Below are positions 1 through 7,859 of a stretch of DNA of 64,000 bases, piece by piece. Below the pieces are notes generated by a model. It made no database searches, was not told the origin of the DNA, and was given only the letters and a program-made list of their open reading frames with translations. The position numbers and the translations under genes were made by a program. The stretch comes from Lepidodermella squamata (Eukaryota > Gastrotricha): contig JBLDXI010000028.1 of assembly GCA_047495785.1 (NCBI GenBank), positions 1,426,001 to 1,490,000 of the forward strand, read 5' to 3'. Positions within the stretch are counted from its first letter, which is position 1, and every line of letters starts with the position of its first letter.

Positions 1-296
1 GGAAAGTCAGGAATAAAACACTTTTCCTTTTATATCAGATGCCTGCTTTCATTTTTCTCATCAAGGCGCGATATCAATGTCGTGTTCTGCGGGGCGAGCC
101 TGGCGAGCTGGAACGGAATGGAACTTGAATACTTGAAATGAAAATGAAAAGAAAAAATACGTAAAAGTGGGAAATATTGGATTGTCGGCCAGGCATTCAA
201 AAGATATATGACCTCGCAAAAATATCGCAATTGTTTTCCTATTAATCATTCTTAGGTATGTATCGTCAAATTGTTTCACTCGTTTAGTGGATTCGT

Positions 297-1057
297 ACCG
301 TAACGAGTGGTATCTTTGGACAAAGCGTGCTTTTCGAACATTAAAAATCAGCCTTTACTTCTAAATTTCTGAAATTCTCACCAAAGATGGGGACGGTGAT
401 TGCTGAATTTACTGCAAAAAATTTTCAGATTTTTGAGAATTTTACCTGACCTGTGGCAAATTAAAATGTGTTCCGGTAACTTTGGACAATTAGAGGGTAA
501 TTTTGGACGCTCATTTGCATATGCAATTTCATTGCAATTTCATTGTGAATAATCAGTTTCTCATGGATTTGTAATTAATTTAGGGTCAGATTTTGAAAAA
601 ATTATGAACAGATGGCGCATCATTTGTTTTGCAGAAGTTCAATAAAAATACTTTTCTGAGCTGCCGCATACTTATAGCGTCCAAAATTACCCCATTTTCA
701 CCTGTTTTTCAGGTAAACGCCCTGCTAAAACGCGTCGACGGATTGCCATTTTTTCTTCGATTACAGGGAGAGTAAAGATAGGAGATTACTCATGCTAACT
801 TTTATTTAAAACTGATCGATTATTAGAAAGATAGAAGGGGGTCCCAAAATGGCACCCAAAGTCTAACTGCTTGTAACTTTTTCTGAAATCCGATTTCAGC
901 TCCAATCGTCTTGATTTTTATTTCAAACGAAAGGTAAAGAGACGGATAATTTCATGCAAAAAACCCATGATTTAAACGTTCAACCCTGAGAAGATGAACA
1001 CCTGCAAAGCCGAGAGTGTCCAAAGTTACCGTGTCCACAATCACCACACGTTACGAT
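297..1057. mobile_element. Non-autonomous inverted-repeat element (MITE-like)
   Basis: The ends are short imperfect inverted repeats: CGTAACG then a TGGT-type motif at 299-310, and the complement (ACCAC then CGTTACG) ending at about 1055. Near each end there is also a GTAACTTTGGACA-like motif. The paralogous upstream region of the second peptide gene runs from the ATTCGT motif to the AAAAATTGCG motif without this block, so it acts as an approximate empty site. No transposase reading frame is present. The superfamily is not assigned. Confidence 0.55.
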
Positions 1058-1059
1058 AT

Positions 1060-1155
1060 AAAAAATTGCGAAAACGAGGGGCTAGCTGAATACTCATCAC
1101 ATATGGGTATTCAGTGGTCCGTGAATTCACCTCAAGTTTGGCGTTCTATCTTGTT
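1060..1155 (+). promoter_or_regulatory. Duplicated upstream region of secreted-peptide gene A
   Basis: About 95 bp match the region at 2410-2544 upstream of gene B. The shared blocks include GGGGCTAGCTGAATACTCAT and a block running from GGTCCGTGAATTCACC to GGCGTTCTATCTTGT. Gene B carries about 42 extra bases in the middle. Conservation next to two paralogous genes whose other intergenic DNA has been rearranged suggests a shared promoter or enhancer. This is inferred; no transcription factor site was identified. Confidence 0.45.
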
Positions 1156-1338
1156 ATACTGCTCGTTAACAAATTATATTATCCCATAATTTCCACTGTT
1201 TACATCGTTTTTCTTCCTATACCAGGGTCATATTTGAGCAGCCGTTCTGAGTGCTGTTCGAGTTGAGAATTTGGGTTTCCCATCATTCGTCAAATTTTCT
1301 TTTCAAATCATATTCAAAACAAGCTTCTCTCTTCAACA

Positions 1339-1594
1339 ATGGTGAAATTTGCAGCAGTCTTGGTTCTTCTGGTAGGTTCTTTTTCGCTCGAAATTGTCAA
1401 AAGCTTCATCAAATTATCGTTTAATGCAGTTATCTTCAGCCATTATCGCCAATGCCGAAATCGAAGTAGCTGAAACGCAGCCGAGCAGCCGCAACGCTGA
1501 GCAGCCGCAGGAGGCAGCACGTGTACAATGCCCCCCGCATACTCGAGAATTTTGCTGTAATGACATTTGCGTTTGTTTCTCTAATAGAAAGTGA
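1339..1594 (+). CDS. Small secreted cysteine-bearing peptide A (two exons)
   Basis: Exon 1 is 1339-1371 (11 codons), the intron 1372-1429 (GT...CAG), and exon 2 1430-1594; the product is 65 residues. It starts MVKFAAVLVLL, completes a hydrophobic signal peptide across the intron (predicted cleavage after ...IIANA), then has an acidic Gln/Glu/Pro-rich stretch and a C-terminal end with five cysteines in the order C-x8-CC-x3-C-x-C. The gene structure, the signal peptide and the final C-x3-C-x-C motif match the neighbour at 2650-2882, so the two are paralogues. Layout is that of a prepropeptide such as an antimicrobial or effector peptide, but function is inferred only. I recognise no named family. 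Confidence 0.72.
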
Positions 1595-1992
1595 TGATTC
1601 GATGCCAATTTGCCGCCAGCGAGTGCGAGATAAATGTCGCGAGGAGAGGGATGTATTTAAAAAATCGTGAACAATTGTACTGAGAATTCGAGAAATAATT
1701 GATTAAATTGACTGGCAGCATGTTTTTTGTTAAATTTGGCGAGATGTTACCTACGGATCTATGAAAGCAAGGCGGCATGCGGCATGCAGCGTTGGGCGTT
1801 GCGACGAGGCGAATAAATTAAATTCGTAAAGGCGAAGTAATTGAGCATTTCATATGAGTATTTGCCATCATCAGCATAGCAAAACATTATCTTTATTCCA
1901 TCATTTTTTCCTATTAATCATTCTTAATCCTCTATTCTCTATGTTAATCCTATTCCTACATGCGCATGGTAAAATCTAGCCATTGGGAATTA

Positions 1993-2134
1993 AGCAATCT
2001 TGGATGGCTCAGAATACAGAAACACTTTTCTTGTACGAATGACTGTATTCATCTTCGGTTCCTGCGGAACCTCGATTCATACAGTCATTCGTACAAGAAA
2101 AGTGTTTCTGTATTCGGAGTAAATCCGAGATTGC
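1993..2134. repeat. Long perfect hairpin (foldback element)
   Basis: Bases 2012-2048 are the exact reverse complement of 2079-2115: a 37-bp perfect stem around a 30-base loop. The pairing continues imperfectly outward to about 1993 and 2134 (AAGCAATCT on both arms). The motif GTGTTTCTGTATT recurs as a second small palindrome at about 2252-2285. This looks like a foldback or MITE insertion, or a transcribed hairpin. Confidence 0.7.
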
Positions 2135-2409
2135 TTTTCTCCTCTGTATCTGCTAAAAACTCGGAGAAGCGTTGCTAGAAAGTGCGGGAAAAAGTGATCT
2201 TGTACGCCATTTATATAGGAAAATGCGAAAATAAAAAGTCCATCTTAATAAAAGTGTTTCTGTATTGTACAGGAATACAGAAACACTATTTCTGTATCGT
2301 TTTTTAGCCTCAATCATAGGAGAAATTTTATTTCTCCATGGCTAGCCATAGAGTATTCCCTTATCATCAAATTGTTTCACTCGTTTAGTGGATTCGTTTA
2401 GGGTGAATA

Positions 2410-2545
2410 TAAAAAATTGCGAAATCGAGGGGCTAGCTGAATACTCATCACATGGAGCCAGCAACGGCAGTATGGCGTAGAAGTATGAAAAATGTGGTAT
2501 TCAGCGGTCCGTGAATTCACCTCAAGTTTGGCGTTCTATCTTGTA
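2410..2545 (+). promoter_or_regulatory. Duplicated upstream region of secreted-peptide gene B
   Basis: This is the counterpart of 1060-1155. It includes the blocks GGGGCTAGCTGAATACTCAT and GTGAATTCACC, and a 42-base insertion between them. It lies about 100 bases upstream of the ATG of gene B. A regulatory role is inferred from conservation between paralogues. Confidence 0.45.
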
Positions 2546-2649
2546 TTTGCCCAGCAGTCAGAACATTCTTTCGAGATGAGCAGCGCTTCTCACATCATTG
2601 GCTATCTTTTCGTTTTGAAGTTTTTTTTCTATTATTTTCAAGTTTGAAA

Positions 2650-2882
2650 ATGCTTAAATTTGCAGTTATTCTAGCTCTTCTGGTACGTTTAATTGCTCAT
2701 GTATAAATAAAATGTTGGTCTACTATTATTTCGCTTAGGTGTCATCAGCCATTTTCAGCAATGCTGGAGCTGAAGCTCAGCCAAGCAACCGAGAACTGCC
2801 ACAGCCACAGGCGCGCCAAGCAGATCGTAAAAAGGGCTATAAATACAAATGCAGGATAACGTGCAATTGCGTGAAGGCCTGA
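2650..2882 (+). CDS. Small secreted cysteine-bearing basic peptide B (two exons)
   Basis: Exon 1 is 2650-2682, the intron 2683-2738 (GTACGT...TTAG), and exon 2 2739-2882, giving 58 residues. It begins MLKFAVILALL, parallel to gene A, with the intron at the same codon boundary. After a signal peptide ending near ...AIFSNA comes a Pro/Gln-rich pro-like segment and then a strongly basic tail (RKKGYKYKCR...) holding C-x3-C-x-C. The mature end is basic, whereas A is nearly neutral, so the pair has diverged in charge. A basic short tail after an acidic or neutral pro-region is typical of host-defence peptides. That role is inferred. An odd number of cysteines suggests dimerisation or an unpaired thiol. 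Confidence 0.72.
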
Positions 2883-2953
2883 TAGCTGCTATCGCACGAT
2901 ATGAGCAGAGGAGGATGAGTCACGTGAGAGGCAAGAGATGGGCAGAATTCGTC

Positions 2954-3350
2954 GCTAAAAGTCCTATCTCCATCAAAAATCGAAATTGGGTTTTTCCAGT
3001 TCACGTCCAGATCACGACAAAAAATGGCGATGACTCAGTGCGGTATTCGATGCCAAGTGAGTCGGCAAAAATCGGCCCAAAATGAATGCTTTCGTAAGGA
3101 CTCGAACCACAACCTTAAAAAAACACGAACAAAAAATGAAAAAATCCACTAAAAAGTCCTATCTGCAGCGAATGTCCTTATTGTGCAATAACGATGCGTC
3201 ACCGGTAAAAATGGCCGGCGCCATTCGATCCGCCGGGTTTGATTACCCCTATTTTTCACACCAGTGACATTTTTTAATGAATATTTTGGAAATAAAGCTG
3301 TTTTTTCGAATAATCTCGAAATGAATTGTTTTGGAGATAGGACTTTTAGC
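2954..3350. mobile_element. Small inverted-repeat element
   Basis: The 19-mer GCTAAAAGTCCTATCTCCA at 2954-2972 is repeated exactly in reverse complement at 3332-3350. A related direct motif (CTAAAAAGTCCTATCT) lies inside near 3147-3162. The roughly 400-bp length, matched ends and lack of coding capacity suggest a MITE. It begins about 70 bases after the stop codon of peptide gene B. Confidence 0.55.
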
Positions 3351-3763
3351 CGCACTACAACGACGAATTGTCAAATGAAGGCTTCAAAAAACGATAATAT
3401 CAGCTGCTTTAATATCCATTTGTTTATCAAATAATTTTGCTGTGCGTGCTGCATCACTACATTTCCTTTGGTTCAAGTTAGCAAATAGGTAGCTGGGACG
3501 CGGTTGTGTGATGAAAGGAAAATTTCTCTCATGTCGCGGGGTGGCCCACAGATCAGCTCGCCTAAAATAGAAACAGCATACTATTGCTTTTGATGCATTC
3601 GGTTTTTTCTACCGATCAACCATGCGAATGGCATGGCGAAGGTGAAAAAGTAACTATACTTGAATCGACCGTAACAGTCTAGCTTACTCTCCCAACCTCC
3701 AAATTGTTTCCTTTGTAATGCGATGGATTGGTAAAACCTCCGCTGGGCCAAGAAAGTGCTCCA

Positions 3764-3850
3764 TCTTGGTTCCGTCGCTGGAACTTGAACCCAGTCCCGA
3801 GCGATAGTACTCAGATACGCACCGCCCCAATTGAGCCACCGCGCCTCCGT
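3764..3850 (-). repeat. tRNA-derived SINE head (pol III promoter)
   Basis: On the minus strand there is a box A-like TGGCTCAATTGG (3838-3827) and a box B-like GGTTCAAGTTCC (3791-3780). The spacing is close to that of a tRNA gene, and a T-arm-like stem (CTGGG...TCCAG) surrounds box B. The acceptor stem does not pair (GGCGCGG against CGACGGA), so this is not a functional tRNA. It is best read as the head of a tRNA-derived SINE whose body runs toward 3725. Confidence 0.5.
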
Positions 3851-4743
3851 AATATCAAGATTGCGAAAAACATTTCCGATTCCATGTTAACAGTTTTATT
3901 GAGTGAAGATAGCAGAAACCGCATCGGTGTTCGAGAGCCCAACAGCTATTGCTCGTCCTACCTTATTAGGGGAGAAGTGGGTGGCTTCGCCGGTGCTTAG
4001 CATGCAGTGTCCTTCCGCATCTTTTTACAAGCTGCTTGGCGCCATTGTGCCTGTGTGGCAGTTCTCGGTTGCTTGGCTGGGCTTCTGCTGCTTTCCTACA
4101 TCTACAATGCTTCGTTCGTGCAAGGTTCTGTTCCTTCTATATGGAAAAAGGCTGTTGTGATCCTTAAATCAATCAATCAAGTCGCTTGTCAATTTTTTCC
4201 AGATTTTTCATTAACAATTGCTTTTATGACATCTGCTATTAAATATCGGTTGCTCTTAATGCGTTGATCTCAAGTAGTTGCTCTTAAATCGCGCTCTCAA
4301 AGAACCATGATTAGGCTTCAGATTGAAAGCACGATTGAAAGCATTGATGATTCGTGGAATTGAACCATCATTTTTTCCAGATCGCAAGGCCCAAGGCAAT
4401 TCGTATTTTTTATCTCGTTAGTCATTAATTTATTCCATCATGATCACATTCAGTCAGTTTCATAATCGGTTGGTTTTTAGAATCTACCGATTATCCGCAG
4501 CACTTTGCGTCATCCCCTCACGTATTGCCACCGAGAAATTTACTATCAACACGGGGATCAAACTGGCTGCGCTAACTTCACAACTGGATTTATTGATAAA
4601 CATGTTTAAAATACAAAATATTACCCTGCCATAGACAAGTTAAATTTTAATCAACCCAGCGTCCAGGGGTGCATACGTATCTGACTATATTATTCCTCTT
4701 TTTCGAATACTGAATCATTTGGAACTCTGCCATTTGCATAGAT

Positions 4744-5967
4744 ATGATCCTCAAAGTATTTGCTATAGTTATCACTTCTTTTCACTCAATAATTGCCTCC
4801 GGCGCCGAGGTGAGCCGATGGGCTTCAACTAATGCACCCAACGATTTAGTCATTGATAGAAGTTCAGAGCTTCTCCGAGCTTGCCCTCACTTCCGCCCAG
4901 CAATCTATACTCCAAATTGTTTAGATGGCCGGATATCCAACCCCGACGATTGCAAAGTAACGCCGATAAACATAGTTTTCAACGTCTTGCGCTTTCAAGG
5001 CATCAATGATGCTGATGAAACTCTGGATCTATCAGCAAGTTTAACCCTTGAATGGTCCTTATCCTGTCAGAACTATAGGAAAAACGATTCTACTCTGTTC
5101 TACATCGATGAAAGTCTATTCTGGCGTCCGAAGATGCATCACAAAAATGCAGTTCTAAGTTTCAGTCTCGGAGACACGTTCACCAGTCGCATGTTTGTTA
5201 GCTACGTACCAAATAAGGATGCTCCAGAAAACGAGACCATTAAATTTTCTTGGCAGCGCATTGGAGTGTTTTCATCGCACTGCCCGATGGATTACGCTGT
5301 CTTTCCGTTCGACAACCAATCTTGCATCATTGCATTTGTGATGCAGGAACACCACAATGCCTCTATTTTTACCGTCTCGAATTCCAGTTTGGTCGATGAC
5401 GCTTTCATGCCAAGTGTTGGGTCAAGCTGGAAATATGTTTCATTCAGCTACTCAACCGGGACCGTCGATATTTCTGGGGCAAGAAGCTTGGTTATCTTTC
5501 AGTTGAATTTCAAACGAAATCCTTGGTACTTTATCAACAATCTACTTGCGCCAGTATTGGTCCTGATGAGCTTGGACATTGCTGGGTTGATAATGCCGCC
5601 TAATATGCCTGATAGACCTGTATTTCAGGTGACTATACTATTGGGACTAACTTTTTTCCAGGGTGAAATTCTCGCTAGAGTTCCTCAGAAATCACAGAAA
5701 ATCCTGCTGAGTAACTTTACGGACAACTGTACTCTCCTTGCCCTAGCAATCACAACATACTCGTTAGTTAGTCTCGCCCTAACTCGAACTTACAAGGAAG
5801 TTTTTCGGAGGTTGGTCAGTTGGAAAGTTGGATCGAGCCCTCTTCGTTGCCCGAGCATTTCATACAGTAGATTGTTAGATTTGATTGTAGGAGGCCTCGC
5901 TTCCATTGCACTAATCGCCATCTCCTTAAGTGTCTATTTCGTAGCAATAGATAAAGCATGGATATGA
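4744..5967 (+). CDS. Cys-loop ligand-gated ion channel, intronless, divergent member
   Basis: This is a 407-residue single-exon subunit. In order: a signal peptide (about 1-20); an N-terminal pair of cysteines (ACPHF, TPNC); a ligand-binding beta-sandwich; the 13-residue Cys-loop (C-PMDYAVFPFDNQS-C); M1 (near NNLLAPVLVLMS); M2 starting after PDRPV; M3; a short cytoplasmic loop; and M4 near the C-terminus. The M2 entry PDRP puts Asp at -1' and Arg at 0', the arrangement of cation-selective nicotinic-type pores. The short M3-M4 loop is unlike classical nicotinic subunits. It is the only family member on the plus strand and lies about 41 kb from the main array. It also lacks the RGQGRGG motif of the others, so it is the outlier. 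The ligand is unknown. Confidence 0.9.
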   Translation: MILKVFAIVITSFHSIIASGAEVSRWASTNAPNDLVIDRSSELLRACPHFRPAIYTPNCLDGRISNPDDCKVTPINIVFNVLRFQGINDADETLDLSASLTLEWSLSCQNYRKNDSTLFYIDESLFWRPKMHHKNAVLSFSLGDTFTSRMFVSYVPNKDAPENETIKFSWQRIGVFSSHCPMDYAVFPFDNQSCIIAFVMQEHHNASIFTVSNSSLVDDAFMPSVGSSWKYVSFSYSTGTVDISGARSLVIFQLNFKRNPWYFINNLLAPVLVLMSLDIAGLIMPPNMPDRPVFQVTILLGLTFFQGEILARVPQKSQKILLSNFTDNCTLLALAITTYSLVSLALTRTYKEVFRRLVSWKVGSSPLRCPSISYSRLLDLIVGGLASIALIAISLSVYFVAIDKAWI

Positions 5968-5981
5968 ACATGCCTTTTAGC

Positions 5982-7042
5982 CATAGATAAAAAAATACTG
6001 AAGATATGACACTCGCGCGTGCTTCCTGTTATGCCTTTTTGCAGTCAAATACACAGTATTGCAATTATTTCAAAAATTAATTAAAAATAAACATCATCCT
6101 CCAAAAATTACGGGAAAATTATTGCTTATTACTTGATTTTTTTGACACCCGCTGATATAATTTGCAGGCAGCGATTCCACATGTAACCTAGGGCTATAAT
6201 TTTGGATTTTGTTACTATTTCTAGCCCTGTTGCCATGGCAACGCTTGGAAATCCGGCGTGCGACTTGTGTTTTTTTCCTAAATCTAATTCATTTTTGATC
6301 ACTCTTTCACCTTGGAGCCGTGGAAAATGCAGTGCGTTCTCTTATTATTTTGTTTTCAAAATTTGTGTCCGAAGCGAAATGAATTCATGCTTCTTTTATG
6401 CGTTTTATGAGTTGATCCAGTCATCCAGTTTTATGAGTTGATGGCATTGGGCATGTCTTGAGCTTCGGCAAAAAAAGAAACCAAGGCATGTCCAATGACT
6501 TTCGAATTGTCACTGGACAAGCTGGGATCTGGGATACCCCGAAACCTTTATGGTTGCTACGTGAGCAATGAAGTCGAAATAATCCTTCCAAAAGGAACCG
6601 ACTGAGGATGTGGCTGCTTATTTTATGACAAGAATGTTAACGCTAAAGCATAGATGAATAAAGACTGTATTTATGCGCTAAAAGTAAAAAATTAAGAGCA
6701 AAATATTAGCGAGATCGCACTATTTGGAACGTGCCGATATGAAATCACGTAAAAAACAGTAGTGGTGAGAAAATTGTGAATGAAAAATGTCGAAATTTCG
6801 GTTTTTTGACGACTAAAAATTCAAATTTCGGTACCGCGCGCTCAAATTTTGTGATAAAATCATGCGAAAAATTACGAATTTTCCATAATTTTTGCACCGA
6901 AATTCGAGATGGATGTTTTGGAGAAAAAAATTGTCGAAACTTTCGCCATACATTTGTATAGGGTCCAAAGGTCGCGTGATTTTATTTTCACATAACAGGG
7001 CTAGATCGCGAGTGTCATATCTTCTATATTTTTTTATCTATG
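5982..7042. mobile_element. 1.06-kb inverted-repeat DNA transposon with 8-bp target duplication
   Basis: The ends are about 40-bp inverted repeats: CATAGATAAAAAAATA then GAAGATATGACACTCGCG on the left, and the complement at 7005-7042 on the right. It is flanked by the 8-bp direct repeat CTTTTAGC at 5974-5981 and 7043-7050. An 8-bp duplication fits hAT- or P-type elements. There is no transposase, so it is non-autonomous. It sits only 14 bases past the stop codon of the channel gene and may supply that gene's 3' UTR. It shares the CATAGA terminus and the 8-bp duplication with the element at 55195-56213. Confidence 0.75.
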
Positions 7043-7050
7043 CTTTTAGC

Positions 7051-7859
7051 TGTTCCTACTGATGAGTACTGAGAAAATAAAACTGAAGGTTTTTTGAAGG
7101 TTATGAAAAGCTTTTTGAAATAGCTTTTCGATGGAATGCCTTCATTGCCATATTCAGCAAGTGAAAATATTTTGGCATGAACGCCGTTTTGCAGTTATTT
7201 TGCGGCTGGAAATGCCAAATGTGCGAAATGCGGCAATGCCGATGTCTAATGGTTCACATTTTTATGGGCTTGAACTCTGTGTCGTACTCCGCTAGTGGGC
7301 TGTTATCAAACCCTTTTAAAGCTGGAACGACCAAAATAGCTGGAAGTGAATTCGGCTTGAATAACAGTTAAAACTCCAAGGTAACTAGCTGCGACGTTAG
7401 CGTCGGGAAAATGGCTAGTGCTGCAATAAACCGGGTTTTCTCCCCCACACGATCGCAGTGCGCATATGAGTGGGGAGTAGGTCTGATGACGGTAAATCGG
7501 CTTTTCGGCCAGGTATTCAAGATAAAGGATCTCGCAAAAATATCTTTGTCATAGAACGATTATCGGTCGGTAATACGAAATGTGTTTTTTATGCATACTG
7601 GGCAAGAAGAGTGAATACCGAAAAATCAGGCAGAACCGGAAACATGGTAACTAGAAGTCCAGCTTCGGAATTCATGACAGAAATGAAATGGAATAAATAA
7701 TATATAAAAGCGGAAAAACTCGATATCATATCGTCCCATCGATATCATCCAAATCTCACGCCAGTAATTAAAGCTTCGAGAGTATCGAATATCGAATATA
7801 TTAATTGCCAGTTTTCTAGTTCTCTGTGATCTTTTATGCTGTACATATTAGGTAATTAC
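7051..7859. other. Intergenic, no gene seen
   Basis: No supported gene. A stretch at about 7496-7550 resembles 184-225 (both contain TCGGCCAGG and CTCGCAAAAATATC), so it is a dispersed repeat fragment. The rest looks like ordinary AT-rich spacer. Confidence 0.5.

Larger units (their letters stand above)
1..1338. other. Intergenic 5' flank with an inserted element
   Basis: I see no protein gene here. The segment from about 237 to 296 and the segment from about 1056 to 1155 recur upstream of the second peptide gene (1909-1927, 2367-2399 and 2406-2545). This shows that both peptide genes carry a duplicated 5' flank. A roughly 760-bp mobile element at 297-1057 separates the two halves here. A degenerate copy of the 184-225 segment also occurs at about 7496-7550. 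Confidence 0.6.
1595..2649. other. Intergenic region with foldback DNA and duplicated promoter
   Basis: No gene is visible. The region from about 1927 to 2367 contains foldback DNA that is absent from the equivalent flank of gene A. It is followed by the duplicated promoter-like block at 2406-2545 described for gene A. Confidence 0.6.
2883..4743. other. Gene-poor intergenic region with MITE and SINE
   Basis: No convincing protein gene. It holds a small inverted-repeat element at 2954-3350 and a tRNA-derived SINE-like sequence around 3764-3850. The longer open frames between 3728 and 4267 run through the SINE and lack any recognisable domain. Confidence 0.6.

Noticed and set aside
3090-3125. 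A second tRNA-like box B (GGTTCGAGTCC, minus strand)
   Set aside because: The sequence where the rest of the tRNA should lie is poly-T and has no box A or stems.
3764-3850. A tRNA gene on the minus strand
   Set aside because: Boxes A and B are present, but the 7-bp acceptor stem does not pair and the anticodon arm is irregular, so a SINE head is the better reading.
3728-4267. Open frames of 85-90 codons on the plus strand
   Set aside because: They overlap the SINE and each other in different frames and lack any family resemblance.
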